This document shows, one piece after another, positions 8,824-17,321 of a stretch of DNA of 64,000 bases. The stretch is from positions 1 through 64,000 of the forward strand of contig JAIVJC010000134.1 in NCBI GenBank assembly GCA_020200235.1. The letters are read 5' to 3'. The stretch is from Acidobacteriota bacterium (GTDB taxonomy: Bacteria > Acidobacteriota > Blastocatellia > Pyrinomonadales > Pyrinomonadaceae). The notes beneath the pieces were generated by a model. That model was not told the DNA's origin and ran no database searches. It saw nothing but the letters and a program-made list of their open reading frames with translations. Position 1 is the first letter of the stretch. Each line of letters starts with the position of its first letter. The position numbers were made by a program, and so were the translations under genes.

Positions 8824-9882
8824 TTACTTGCTGTTGGTCGCCTTCTTCGACTGATCCTTCGGCTTCGGCGCGGGCCCGAAGTCGCCATACTGGATGAAGC
8901 CGGAGCGCGCCGAGTCGTCCTTCTGCGCCGCGCGTCCCGCCCACAGCTCCTGCGACGCGGCTTCGCGCTCGCCCCTGATCTGCACGTCGTCGCTCTTGCC
9001 GCGCGTCGTGATCGTGAGCTCGCCCTGCAAGTCCGTGCGGAAGAGTTTGACGCCCGCCGCCTTCAGGCGGTCGAGCGCCTCCGGCGAGGGGTGACCGTAG
9101 CGGTTGTCCGCGCCGCAGGAGATGACCGCCGTTTTGAACTTGCCGACGCGCAGCAGGTCTTCCGAGGAGGCGTAACGTGAGCCGTGGTGCCCGACCTTGA
9201 GCACGTCGGCTTCGAGGCGCGCGCCCTTCTGGATCATGCGCTGCTCGGTCTGCGCCTCCGCGTCGCCCGTGAGGAGCATCGAGAAGTCGCCGTAGTCTAA
9301 TCTGGTGACGACCGAGTTCGCGTTCGGCTCGTTGCCGCCGGAGCGCAGCTGATCCTTGGTGAAGAAGGGCTGGACGGGCGCGAGCACGGTGATACGCGCG
9401 CCGCCGCCGAGATCGAAAGTCTGATCGGGCGTCGCGGCGACGTAGGTCACGCCCTTCTGCTCGATGGCTTTCAAAAAGTCTTCATAGTTCTTCGTCGCGT
9501 TCGGGACGCCGCTGTCGAGCACGTTCTTGACGGTGATGCCGTTGATGACCTCGTCCGCCGAGCCGATGTGATCGGCGTGCGCGTGCGTGGCAATCAGGAG
9601 GTCGATGTGATCGACGTTGCTGCGCTGGAGGGCTGCGAGAATCTTCTTGCCGTTGCGGGGATTGCCCGCATCGACAAGGACGGTCTTGCCGCCCGGGGCG
9701 ATGATCAGGATCGAGTCGCCCTGCCCCACGTCGAGCACGTGCACGCTCAGCTCGGCGCCCGAGGGCGGCGGCAGCTGCGGTCCCGTCCTGCGTTGGAAGT
9801 AGAAGTAGGCCGCGCTCGCGGCGGCTAAGACGACCAGCAGGACTGCCAACGCGCAGCCGCAGCCGCGCCGAGTGTGTGCCAC
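8824..9882 (-). CDS. ComEC/Rec2-like metallo-beta-lactamase-fold hydrolase, membrane-anchored
   Basis: A 352-residue protein with one N-terminal membrane anchor (ALAVLLVVLAAASAAYFYF) and an MBL domain: VHVLDVGQGDSILI, VLVDAGNP, the metal motif THAHADHIG, LLTGDAE and KVGHHGSRYASS. This matches the stand-alone relatives of the ComEC C-terminal nuclease/hydrolase domain. The C-terminal tail is Lys/Pro-rich. The active site should face the periplasm. Full ComEC has many more membrane segments, so this is not the competence channel. Likely a nuclease or phosphodiesterase; the substrate is not predictable. It pairs with the DUF3006 gene downstream. Confidence 0.85.
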   Translation of the reverse strand: MAHTRRGCGCALAVLLVVLAAASAAYFYFQRRTGPQLPPPSGAELSVHVLDVGQGDSILIIAPGGKTVLVDAGNPRNGKKILAALQRSNVDHIDLLIATHAHADHIGSADEVINGITVKNVLDSGVPNATKNYEDFLKAIEQKGVTYVAATPDQTFDLGGGARITVLAPVQPFFTKDQLRSGGNEPNANSVVTRLDYGDFSMLLTGDAEAQTEQRMIQKGARLEADVLKVGHHGSRYASSEDLLRVGKFKTAVISCGADNRYGHPSPEALDRLKAAGVKLFRTDLQGELTITTRGKSDDVQIRGEREAASQELWAGRAAQKDDSARSGFIQYGDFGPAPKPKDQSKKATNSK

Positions 9883-9950
9883 TTCAACCTCCTCCGGACA
9901 AAAACGGAAACCGTGAGCCGCGCCCGTTCGGCGCGCTGCGTGCCCGCGGC

Positions 9951-10187
9951 TCAGTCGTAAGCCTGCTCGTCCATGAGCCGGGCGAAGTCAGACCACGAGA
10001 AAGTCTTGGCGCTCTTGCGGCTCTTGCCGCGCCACGTCAGGGAGCCGCGCCCGATGGTGATCGTGCCGAGCTTCTCGCCGCTCGCGAAAATCTCGAAGTC
10101 CATCGCGCTCCCCGCGCGCGTGAACTCCAGGACCTGCATGTGCGCCCTCACCGTGTGCTTCTTGATCGTCGGCTTCGTCTTCGTCAT
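9951..10187 (-). CDS. Small hypothetical protein (78 aa)
   Basis: The sequence starts with a basic stretch (MTKTKPTIKKHTVRAHMQ) and then alternates hydrophobic and polar residues in LEFTRAGSAMDFEIFASG and GTITIGRGSLTWRG, suggesting a small beta sheet, ending DFARLMDEQAYD. No family recognised. It lies in the minus-strand run between a coiled-coil ORF and the MBL hydrolase, with short gaps on both sides, which supports it being real. Codon use matches its neighbours. Confidence 0.6.
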   Translation of the reverse strand: MTKTKPTIKKHTVRAHMQVLEFTRAGSAMDFEIFASGEKLGTITIGRGSLTWRGKSRKSAKTFSWSDFARLMDEQAYD

Positions 10188-10210
10188 GACTTTATAGTCG
10201 CCCCGCGCCG

Positions 10211-10510
10211 TCAGCCGCGCCCTTCGGCGAACCGCTGGACGGTCGTCGCAAGTAGCCGCAAGTCTTCGCTGATTCGTACCAGCGTCGTGCGGACGTCTGC
10301 GTTGATATGACTTTGCGCTTCGATGTGACTGGTGACAACTCGGACAAAGTCGGTCTGCGTGTCCGCATGCATTCGTAGTTGCTGCCCGGTCTCTCGGACT
10401 TCTCCGGTCAACTGATCAACTTCTTCGGTCAGACGGTTAAGCCTGACGTCGAAGTCGGCTTGGTTCTTCAGCAAGAACTCGATTGCGCGTTCCATCTCTT
10501 CGCCGGTCAT
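10211..10510 (-). CDS. Small coiled-coil protein (99 aa)
   Basis: The whole protein reads as amphipathic helix with heptad spacing: RLNRLTEEVDQLTGEVRET and further Leu/Val/Ile positions up to RISEDLRLLATTVQRFAEG. No catalytic motif is visible. It sits 30 bp downstream of purF and 23 bp upstream of the next small ORF, so it is probably in the same transcript. Its base composition is somewhat less G+C rich than that of purF. Function unknown; a structural or partner role is possible. Confidence 0.65.
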   Translation of the reverse strand: MTGEEMERAIEFLLKNQADFDVRLNRLTEEVDQLTGEVRETGQQLRMHADTQTDFVRVVTSHIEAQSHINADVRTTLVRISEDLRLLATTVQRFAEGRG

Positions 10511-10540
10511 GGTGAGCGTCTCTACTTTCTTCGTGAGGTA

Positions 10541-11965
10541 TTAGTCCGACGGCACGGGCTCGTGCTCGCGCGCCCACTGGGTCTCTGCGCGGGGCGTGAT
10601 CTCTGTCGGGTAGCGGCCCGTCCAGCAGGAGACGCAGGTCGTGCCGGGCTCGAGACCCGACGCCGCGAGCATCCCTTCGAGCGAGAGGTAGCCGAGCGAG
10701 TCGGCTTCGATGAAGCGGCAAATCTCCTCGACCGACATCTGCGCGCCGATCAGCTCGTCGCGGTTCGGCGTGTCCACGCCGTAGTAGCAAGGGCTGACGG
10801 TCGGCGGGCAACTGATCCTCATGTGGACTTCCGACGCCCCAGCCTCCCTCACCATCCGCACGATCTTCTTCGAGGTCGTCCCGCGCACGATGGAGTCGTC
10901 GATGAGGACGACGCGGCGGCCGTTGATGAGGTGGCGCACGGGGTTCAGCTTCACCCTCACGCCGAAGGCGCGGATCGACTGCCTGGGCTCGATGAAGGTG
11001 CGGTGGACGTAGTGGTTGCGCACGAGCCCGAAGCGGAAAGAGATGCCGCTCTCGGCGGCGTAGCCGATCGCCGCCGAGACGCCGGAGTCGGGCACGGGCA
11101 CGACCAGATCGGCTTGCGCCGGGTGCTCGACGGCGAGCCGCCGGCCCATCTTGTGGCGCGACTCGTTGACCGAGCGGCCGTAGATCAGAGAATCCGGTCG
11201 CGCGAAGTAGACGTGCTCGAAGACGCACATCGAGTGCTCGCGCCGGGGCAGCGGGCGCGACGAGTGCAGCCCCGCGCCGTCGATCACGACGAGCTCGCCC
11301 GGCTCCACGTCGCGGACGTAAGTCGCGCCGATCAGATCGAACGCGCACGTCTCGGAGGCGACGACCCAGGCGTCCTCTAATTTCCCCAGCGCGAGCGGGC
11401 GGAAGCCCCGCGGGTCGCGCACGGCGAAGAGCGCGTCGGGCGTGAGGAAGAGCATCGAGAACGCGCCGTCCGTCTCGCACAGGACTTCGGGAATCGCCTC
11501 GCGCACCGTGAGCGCCTGCGAGCGCGCGATGCCGTGCAGGATGACTTCCGTGTCGGAGGTCGAGGAGAAGATCGCGCCGTCGCGCTCCAAATCCTTTCGC
11601 GCTTCGGTGGCGAAGGGCAGGTTGCCGTTGTGGCAGACGGCGACCTGCCCGTACTTGCATTTGATCTGGAAGGGCTGCGCCTCGCGGATCGAAACCTCGC
11701 CCGCGGTCGAATAGCGGACGTGACCGATGCCGCTCGTGCCCGTCAGGCGATCCAGTCGCTCGGCGTCGAACACGTCGGGGACGAGCCCCATCGCGCGGTC
11801 GGGTCGCATCTCTCTACCGTCCGAGGTGACGATGCCGCACGACTCCTGCCCGCGGTGCTGCAAGGCGTAGAGCCCGAGGTAGATGAGGCGCGCCGCGTCC
11901 GCGTGCCCGTGGATGCCGAACACGCCGCACTCTTCGCGGAGCTTGTCTGAGAGTTGATCGTCCAC
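10541..11965 (-). CDS. purF: Amidophosphoribosyltransferase
   Basis: PurF makes phosphoribosylamine from PRPP and glutamine, the first committed step of purine synthesis. The N-terminal glutaminase has the nucleophile at Cys13 (EECGVFGI) after a short propeptide, then LQHRGQES, GHVRYSTAG and AVCHNGNL. The phosphoribosyltransferase half has the PRPP loop RVVLIDDSIVRGTTSKK. The C-terminal TTCVSCWTGRYP block fits the Cys-rich, Fe-S-containing PurF type. At 474 residues it is full length. It heads the minus-strand run that includes purM and purN. Confidence 0.97.
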   Translation of the reverse strand: MDDQLSDKLREECGVFGIHGHADAARLIYLGLYALQHRGQESCGIVTSDGREMRPDRAMGLVPDVFDAERLDRLTGTSGIGHVRYSTAGEVSIREAQPFQIKCKYGQVAVCHNGNLPFATEARKDLERDGAIFSSTSDTEVILHGIARSQALTVREAIPEVLCETDGAFSMLFLTPDALFAVRDPRGFRPLALGKLEDAWVVASETCAFDLIGATYVRDVEPGELVVIDGAGLHSSRPLPRREHSMCVFEHVYFARPDSLIYGRSVNESRHKMGRRLAVEHPAQADLVVPVPDSGVSAAIGYAAESGISFRFGLVRNHYVHRTFIEPRQSIRAFGVRVKLNPVRHLINGRRVVLIDDSIVRGTTSKKIVRMVREAGASEVHMRISCPPTVSPCYYGVDTPNRDELIGAQMSVEEICRFIEADSLGYLSLEGMLAASGLEPGTTCVSCWTGRYPTEITPRAETQWAREHEPVPSD

Positions 11966-12091
11966 GCCGGAAACTTTTCGATGACCCTTCGCGATCAGAC
12001 TGTCTTGCGGTCGGCGTTAGCTTATTTCATCGACGGGCACGCATCAAGCCCGGCGTGTTATCATGCGCGCAAAACGACGGGGAGGGCACTC

Positions 12092-12343
12092 ATGTTGGAA
12101 GTCAAAGTCTACGGCGCGGACTGGTGCGGCGACACGCAGAGGACGCTCGAACACCTGAAGCGGCTCGGCGTCGCGCACCGCTACATCAACGTCGAAGAGG
12201 ACGAGGCGGCGAGCGCCTGGGTCAAGGAGCACAACGAGGGCAAGGAGAAGAAACCAACGCTCGAAATCGCCGGGCAGGTGCTCTCCACGCCGACCGACCG
12301 GGAGCTCGACAGCGCGCTGCGCGAGAAGGGGCTCATGGCTTAA
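12092..12343 (+). CDS. Glutaredoxin-like protein, single active-site cysteine
   Basis: An 83-residue thioredoxin-fold protein: LEVKVYGADWCGDTQRTLEH gives the first strand and active site, YINVEEDEAASAWVKEHN the second unit, and KKPTLEIAG the cis-Pro strand. The active site is CGDT, so only one cysteine is present where dithiol glutaredoxins and mycoredoxins have CxxC. The ATG at 12092 is supported by GGGAGG at 12080-12085; an in-frame ATG at 11954 overlaps the divergent purF start. It probably works in glutathione- or mycothiol-type disulfide exchange, but the lone Cys leaves this open. Confidence 0.75.
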   Translation: MLEVKVYGADWCGDTQRTLEHLKRLGVAHRYINVEEDEAASAWVKEHNEGKEKKPTLEIAGQVLSTPTDRELDSALREKGLMA

Positions 12344-12348
12344 ACGTC

Positions 12349-12933
12349 ATGCGCGTCGCGCGGGGGCACACCGTGAGCCGACGCACGCCGAAGCGCCGCG
12401 CGCCGACGGAGCAGCGAGAGTTGAACGACCCGTCCACGAAGAGAGCCATCGTCGTCGTCGCGCTGCGCGCCGCGCTCGTCGCCGCGCTCCTGGGCGCGGG
12501 GCTCGCGGTCTACCGCAAACTGCCGCAGGACGACTCGGGCGCGGCGCTCGCGGGGAGGGCGTCGAAACAGACTCTGCTCCGCATCGTGCTCCGCCGCGAA
12601 GGGCTCGGCGACGCGGGCGTGGCGGACACCGCGGTCGAGCTCTACTCCCTGGACGTGGCGGCGGCGCGCAGGGAGTTCGACGACGAGCGGCGCTACGGTC
12701 AGCGCTTCGAAGACTTCGTCGCGCGGAGGATGGGCGCGCGCCAGCCCGTCTCGGCGAAGCTCAACCGGGAAGGTCAGGCTCTCGTCGCCCTCCCCCCCGG
12801 TCGCTGGTGGGTTCACGCCATGCTCCCCGGCGCGAACGAGCTCGCCTGGCGACTCCCCGTCAACGTCTCCGGGCGCGAGCAGACCGTCGAGCTCACGCCG
12901 TCGAACGCCTACACGAGAACGAAGAGTTTTTGA
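12349..12933 (+). CDS. Membrane-anchored hypothetical protein
   Basis: A basic N-terminus (RRTPKRRAPTEQRE) precedes one membrane segment (AIVVVALRAALVAALLGAGL), then about 135 residues outside. The soluble part has LLRIVLRREGLGDAGVADT and GQALVALPPGRWWVHAMLPGA, which look like beta-sandwich strands. No family recognised. It starts 6 bp after the glutaredoxin-like gene, so the two are probably co-transcribed. A GTG at 12373 (SRRTPKRR) is an alternative start. Heptamer repeat E begins 6 bp after its stop. Confidence 0.6.
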   Translation: MRVARGHTVSRRTPKRRAPTEQRELNDPSTKRAIVVVALRAALVAALLGAGLAVYRKLPQDDSGAALAGRASKQTLLRIVLRREGLGDAGVADTAVELYSLDVAAARREFDDERRYGQRFEDFVARRMGARQPVSAKLNREGQALVALPPGRWWVHAMLPGANELAWRLPVNVSGREQTVELTPSNAYTRTKSF

Positions 12934-12938
12934 ACTTT

Positions 12939-13056
12939 GTCAGTTGTCCGTGGTCAGTTGTCCGTTGTTCGAGCCGCATGAGAGTTGTCGAAAGCGACCA
13001 CTCATGCCACCCGATTAGATAGAACAACTGACCACGGACAACTGACCACGGACGTC
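12939..13056. repeat. Heptamer inverted repeat E with structured core (GTCCGTG / GTCAGTT class)
   Basis: Units start at 12939, 12946, 12953 and 12960. Bases 12939-12961 pair perfectly (23 of 23) with 13024-13046, and one more unit follows on the right. The 62-base centre folds on its own: GCATGAG at 12976-12982 pairs with CTCATGC at 13001-13007, and within it GTCG (12987) pairs with CGAC (12995). The right arm ends a few bases before the dehydrogenase ATG at 13062. Confidence 0.88.
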
Positions 13057-13061
13057 TTTTC

Positions 13062-14027
13062 ATGCGAGCCCTGCGCTACGAAAACGACTCGCTGCGCGTC
13101 GCGGACGTTGGTATGCCGCGCGCGGAGGGCGAGGCGTTGGTGCGCGTGTCGCTGTCGGGGATTTGCAACACCGATCTTGAGATCGCGCGTGGGTACGCGG
13201 GTTTCCGCGGGACGCTGGGGCACGAGTTCGTCGGCGTGGTCGAAGAGGCGGAGGGCGCGGGAGTGCTCGTGGGCCGCCGGGTCGTCGGCGAGATCAACGC
13301 GGGCTGCGGGCGGTGCGCGCTGTTCGCCGCGGGTGATCCGCGCCACTGCGCGGCGCGCACCGTGCTCGGCATCGTCGGGCGCGACGGCGCGCACGCCGAA
13401 TACCTGCGGCTGCCCGCGTCGAATCTTTTGGTCGTGCCGGACGAAATCTCCGACGAGCGCGCGGTCTTCACCGAGCCGCTCGCCGCCGCGTGCGGCATCA
13501 TGGAGCGCGTCGATGTAGAGGACGGCGCGCGCGTCGCGGTCGTCGGCGACGGCAAGCTCGGGCTGCTCTGCGCGCAGGCGCTCGCCGCCCTGAGCGGAGC
13601 CTCCGTCACGCTCGTCGGCAAGCACGAGTCGAAACTCGGGATCGCGCGGCGGCGCGGCGTCGAGACCCTGCGGCTCGATCAGTTGAAAGGTTCAACCTCA
13701 GCGCGCGCCTTCGACGTGGTCGTCGAAGCGTCGGGCTCGCCCTCCGGCTTCGACCTCGCGCTCTCGCTTCTCAGACCGCGCGGCACGCTCGTCCTGAAAT
13801 CGACCTTCCACGGCTCGACGGCGTTCGACTCGGCGCGCGTCGTCGTTGACGAGATCACGGTCGTCGGCTCGCGCTGCGGGCGCTTCGCCCCCGCGCTCGA
13901 ACTGCTCAAGTCGAACCGCGTCGACGTCGAGAGTCTGATCAGCGAAGAGCGCCCGCTCGCCGACGGCGTCCGCGCGATGGCGCGCGCGTCGGAAGGCGGC
14001 GTGATGAAAGTTTTGCTCCGACCGTAA
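13062..14027 (+). CDS. Zinc-type alcohol dehydrogenase-like protein (MDR family)
   Basis: A 321-residue medium-chain dehydrogenase. The catalytic zinc site is visible as SGICNTDLE and GTLGHEFVGVVE. The structural zinc lobe is reduced (CGRC, later HC), as in other short members. The Rossmann part has VAVVGDGKLGLLCAQALAAL and later VVVEASGSPSGFDLALSLLRPRGTLVL. It should oxidise an alcohol or polyol with NAD(P); the substrate cannot be predicted. The ATG is six bases after heptamer repeat E and has no Shine-Dalgarno sequence upstream. Repeat F starts right after its stop codon. Confidence 0.88.
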   Translation: MRALRYENDSLRVADVGMPRAEGEALVRVSLSGICNTDLEIARGYAGFRGTLGHEFVGVVEEAEGAGVLVGRRVVGEINAGCGRCALFAAGDPRHCAARTVLGIVGRDGAHAEYLRLPASNLLVVPDEISDERAVFTEPLAAACGIMERVDVEDGARVAVVGDGKLGLLCAQALAALSGASVTLVGKHESKLGIARRRGVETLRLDQLKGSTSARAFDVVVEASGSPSGFDLALSLLRPRGTLVLKSTFHGSTAFDSARVVVDEITVVGSRCGRFAPALELLKSNRVDVESLISEERPLADGVRAMARASEGGVMKVLLRP

Positions 14028-14030
14028 AGA

Positions 14031-14129
14031 AGCTGTTAGCTGTTAGCGATTAGCGATTAGCCAGAGACAAGCGGCGGGCTCGGCTGACTACTGATTTGCT
14101 AACAGCTAATCGCTAACAGCTAACAGCTA
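14031..14129. repeat. Heptamer inverted repeat F (AGCTGTT / AGCGATT class)
   Basis: Units start at 14031, 14038 (both AGCTGTT), 14045 and 14052 (both AGCGATT). Bases 14031-14061 pair with 14098-14128 at 29 of 31 positions; the mismatch is one AGCGATT unit that is AGCTGTT in the other arm. The loop is 36 bases. The repeat begins 4 bp after the dehydrogenase stop and its right end touches the EamA ATG at 14130. Confidence 0.88.
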
Positions 14130-15128
14130 ATGAGACTGAAACCCAACCTCGCCGCCGACGGGGCGCTCGTGCTGACGACGGTCGTGTGGGGCTCGACCTT
14201 CTTCATGGCGAAGGACATCCTCGCCCGCTGGTCGCCGCTCTCCTACATGACGCTGCGCTTCGTCGTCGCCGCACTGATCCTCTTCGCGCTGTTCCACCGC
14301 CGACTGCTCGGCGCGACGCGCGAGGCGCGCCGGGCGGGCGCGATCTTAGGCGCGCTGATGGGCGCCGGGTTCGCCTTGCAGGCGGCGGGGCAGGTCTACA
14401 CGACCGCTTCGAAGTCCGCGTTCATCACCGGGCTCACCACGCCGCTCGTGCCGTTCGTCGCCTACGCGCTGTTGAGAGCGCGACCGGGTGTGGAGAACCT
14501 GATCGGCGTCGTGCTGGCGACCGTCGGCGGCTTGCTCATCCTCGCGCCGCGCGACGGGGGCGCGATCAATTTGGGCGACCTGCTGACGCTCGCCTCGACC
14601 GCCGCCTTCGCCTTCCACATCACCCTGCTGAGCGTCTACGCCCGCCGCTTCGACGCGGCGCAGATCACTTCGTTGCAACTCGTCTCGACCGCCGCGCTCG
14701 TCGTCGTCGCGTGGCTCGCGCTGCGCGCGTGCGCGCTCGTGTTCGACGGGGGCGCGCTGCCGGAGTTCGTCATGCGTGAGTCCGCGCCGCTCGTGTGGGA
14801 CGCGCGGATCGTGTGGCAGCTCGTCTATCTCTCGATCGTGGCGACGGTCGCGGTCTTCTTCCTCTGGACGTGGGGGCAGGCGCGCACGTCCGCCGCGCAC
14901 GCGGCGGTCATCTTCAGCCTCGAGCCGGTCTTCGCCAACGCCTTCGCCGTCGCCTTCCGCGGCGGGCAGGAGTGGCTCGGCGCGCGCGGCTACGCCGGCG
15001 CGGGGCTCGTGCTCGCTGGCGTCATCGTCTCGGAGCTGCGCTGGACGGAGCGCAGGAGGCGGAGGGCGGAGGGGGGTGGTCTCGGCGCGGAGTACCCGCG
15101 AGAGTCTGCGGGCGAGGCGGACGATTAA
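14130..15128 (+). CDS. EamA/DMT-superfamily permease
   Basis: A 332-residue protein with about ten hydrophobic segments in two halves. Each half carries an EamA-like signature: VVWGSTFFMAKDILARWSPL at the start, and HAAVIFSLEPVFANAFAVAF near the end. YTTASKSAFITGLTTPLVP and LVLAGVIVSEL are also typical. Members export metabolites or amino acids; the substrate is unknown. The start codon is fixed by repeat F directly upstream, which leaves no ribosome-binding site. Its stop overlaps the stop of the next, convergent gene by three bases. Confidence 0.9.
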   Translation: MRLKPNLAADGALVLTTVVWGSTFFMAKDILARWSPLSYMTLRFVVAALILFALFHRRLLGATREARRAGAILGALMGAGFALQAAGQVYTTASKSAFITGLTTPLVPFVAYALLRARPGVENLIGVVLATVGGLLILAPRDGGAINLGDLLTLASTAAFAFHITLLSVYARRFDAAQITSLQLVSTAALVVVAWLALRACALVFDGGALPEFVMRESAPLVWDARIVWQLVYLSIVATVAVFFLWTWGQARTSAAHAAVIFSLEPVFANAFAVAFRGGQEWLGARGYAGAGLVLAGVIVSELRWTERRRRRAEGGGLGAEYPRESAGEADD

Positions 15129-16873
15129 GGTTTCGGCTTCGCGTCGCCGCCCGCCGCGTCGATCTTCTTTTTGTTCGAGCCTTCAACAGTCTTACTTAAC
15201 TCTTCAGCCTTCACACGGTAGATGGTGGCGAGGGCGACCGTCTGGCGCAGCCCGTCCTTGAAGCCTTCCGCCGCCTGCCGCGCGCGCGCCTCGTTCTTCG
15301 CGGCGAGCAGCCTGAAGACCGTCGCGTCGAATCCGGTGCGCCCCTGCCCGGTGTCCGACTCGCTGCGGTTGGCGGCTTCGACGATCTCGTCCAAGAGTTC
15401 GAGCGCGAGCGCGTCGCTCGCGGGAGCGACGTGCGCCGCGAGCTGGCTGAGGCTCAGGAGCACGCGGTCGAGTTCGCGGTTGGCGGGGACGGCGGACGCG
15501 GGGATGCCCGCGGGCGGGGCAATCGGCGTCGTGTCCGCGCGCTTGAGCTGCCCGACCGCCCGGTAGACGAGGCGCGCGGGGCAGCCCTCGTCCTTCGAGG
15601 CGACGCACGCCTTGAGGAGCGGCGGGTAGACTTGCAGGATGAAGCTCGCGTTCTGCAAACGCTCGGCGAGTTGCTCCGCGCCCGCCGCGTCGCCTTTGGC
15701 GGAGAGCGCGAGCGACTCTCTCGCGTCCACGGCTTCGAGCAGTTGTTTCTTCTGCGCGCCGTCGGGCAGCTTGTCGATCAGCTTGCGCGCTTTGGCGAAG
15801 TCGCCGCGGCTGATAGATGCATAAATCAACGACTCGCTCGGCTGATTATTGTCTAAAGATTCTTTGATCTGCTTTTCATAATTTTCTTTATAGGCGTTGT
15901 CGACACTCGCTCGCGTGGGCAGCGAGCCGCCCTGCCCAGGCGCACGGCTCAGCCTCTCCAACTCCATGAACGCGGGCATCAATTCCGGGGCGTACTGTTT
16001 GAGCGGTTCCCAAGCTGATAGCAGAAATAATCTCGACCTCCTCAGCCCGACGGGATCGCCCTGCGCCATTCGATTTAAACTTTCGATCACGTAGCCGACG
16101 TAGGCTCTCATCGCCGCCGGCCCCGGAGGCGACACCGGGGGGGCGGAGTTCGCGCGCGGAAACATCAACTCAAACAGCATGGAACGAACTCTCATCAAAC
16201 TCCTGTCCGCGACGGCGAGGGATGTGGTGCGTAGTGCTTCGATGTATTGGACAATGAGTTTATCCGCCAGGGCGCGATCCCGCGCCGCGATTTCGAGAAT
16301 CACGAATCCGGCGATTAGCTGCGTCGGCTCCGATAAGATCGACTGATTAATGTAATAGCTAGCGGCATCCTTGTCACCCGCATTAAACGCTCTCTCCGCG
16401 AGGGTCGCGTACCTTGAATGCCCCTCGGACTTGCCCAAAAGCTGAGTGCCCAGTTGTGCCAACTCGTCGGCGAAGGCTCTGTCGCGCATGGCGACACTCA
16501 TGATGCGGTTACGCACCTCATTCCTCGCGCGCTCGGTTGATGATGGCGGCGTGGGCGCTGCCCCGACCGGCGCGGCGCGCAGCCTGACCCGCTCGTCCTC
16601 CGCCGGGAGCGCCAGCACGTAAGCCTCGCGCATCAACTTCTTCGACCACTCAGGATCGAGCATCCACGCGGCGTCGGCGATCTCAGCCTTCGCGAGGGCT
16701 CGTGCCAAAGGTTGGTCGATCTTCGCGGCGGCGGCGTCGAGGGATTGAAGATCAAAAACCAACAGAAGTTTCCCGCTCGCCGTATCACCGCCGGGGTTAG
16801 GCTTCAAGTCCTGAGCGTAACTTAAGGAGGTTAGCAGGAAGATCAAGTTTGATAAGAATAACAATCTTCGCAT
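15125..16873 (-). CDS. Large secreted protein of unknown function
   Basis: About 582 residues with a signal peptide (RRLLFLSNLIFLLTSLSYAQ). The mature part is almost all helical with repeating blocks such as RALAKAEIADAAWMLDPEW, LAERAFNAGDKDAASYYINQ and ISRGDFAKARKLIDKLPDG, which look like degenerate TPR/HEAT-type repeats. No catalytic motif found. The start at 16873 has GAGG nine bases upstream; 16891 is also possible. Similar long helical exported proteins are common among acidobacterial hypotheticals. The middle and the 5' third are less G+C rich than flanking genes. Confidence 0.7.
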   Translation of the reverse strand: MRRLLFLSNLIFLLTSLSYAQDLKPNPGGDTASGKLLLVFDLQSLDAAAAKIDQPLARALAKAEIADAAWMLDPEWSKKLMREAYVLALPAEDERVRLRAAPVGAAPTPPSSTERARNEVRNRIMSVAMRDRAFADELAQLGTQLLGKSEGHSRYATLAERAFNAGDKDAASYYINQSILSEPTQLIAGFVILEIAARDRALADKLIVQYIEALRTTSLAVADRSLMRVRSMLFELMFPRANSAPPVSPPGPAAMRAYVGYVIESLNRMAQGDPVGLRRSRLFLLSAWEPLKQYAPELMPAFMELERLSRAPGQGGSLPTRASVDNAYKENYEKQIKESLDNNQPSESLIYASISRGDFAKARKLIDKLPDGAQKKQLLEAVDARESLALSAKGDAAGAEQLAERLQNASFILQVYPPLLKACVASKDEGCPARLVYRAVGQLKRADTTPIAPPAGIPASAVPANRELDRVLLSLSQLAAHVAPASDALALELLDEIVEAANRSESDTGQGRTGFDATVFRLLAAKNEARARQAAEGFKDGLRQTVALATIYRVKAEELSKTVEGSNKKKIDAAGGDAKPKP

Positions 16874-16932
16874 TTGCGTTCGCCTCTTCATAAGTCTTCG
16901 ATCTGTGGGATTGGAACCGGCGCGCATGGGTT

Positions 16933-16993
16933 GGAAGTCCGCCACAGGGCTTCGCATGAGACCCGCCACATTAGAAGCGAAGGGCGGACTTCC
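16933..16993. repeat. Two-step inverted repeat between two secreted-protein genes
   Basis: GGAAGTCCGCC at 16933-16943 pairs perfectly with GGCGGACTTCC at 16983-16993. Inside, GCTTCGC (16949) pairs with GCGAAG (16977). No T-run follows on either strand, so it is not a standard terminator. It is not heptameric. It lies downstream of the small Cys-containing gene and upstream of the large secreted-protein gene. Confidence 0.6.
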
Positions 16994-17048
16994 ACCGACT
17001 GAAGATGATAATCCCGGCAAAATTCATGCTCAAGATTTTCACACCAGA

Positions 17049-17321
17049 TCAATTCGCTTCGGCTGGATAGTATCCAGCGTCTATGCACGCTTGGTGCGCG
17101 CCCAACGAGCCCTGGTCCTCGCAGAGCCCGCCTCCTGCCGGGCACTTGAAGAAACTATCCCCGGCGGAACTGCCGCAAGACAGCCAGTACGTGTTTCCGC
17201 TCTGGTCAGTCGATCTGTGCTCGACGTAGTTCGCGAGAGCGGGGGTTGAGGCTAGTAGGGCTGAGGCGATGGCGGCGACGAAGAGAAGACGCCGGGCTAA
17301 TTTCATTAGACTGGATCGCAT
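17049..17321 (-). CDS. Small secreted cysteine-containing protein (90 aa)
   Basis: A signal peptide (RRLLFVAAIASALLASTPALA) is followed by about 58 mature residues with four cysteines (WLSCGSS, FFKCPAGGGLCED, HQACIDAGYY). The pattern suggests two disulfides in the periplasm or outside the cell. AAGGAG six bases before the ATG at 17321 supports this start. No family recognised. The base composition is lower in G+C than most of the window. A stand-alone regulatory or toxin-like role cannot be judged from sequence. Confidence 0.65.
   Translation of the reverse strand: MRSSLMKLARRLLFVAAIASALLASTPALANYVEHRSTDQSGNTYWLSCGSSAGDSFFKCPAGGGLCEDQGSLGAHQACIDAGYYPAEAN

Noticed and set aside
16898-16993. 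Possible tRNA remnant (TTCCAAT-like T-loop sequence)
   Set aside because: The flanking bases do not form a T-stem or an acceptor stem; only the plain inverted repeat is supported.
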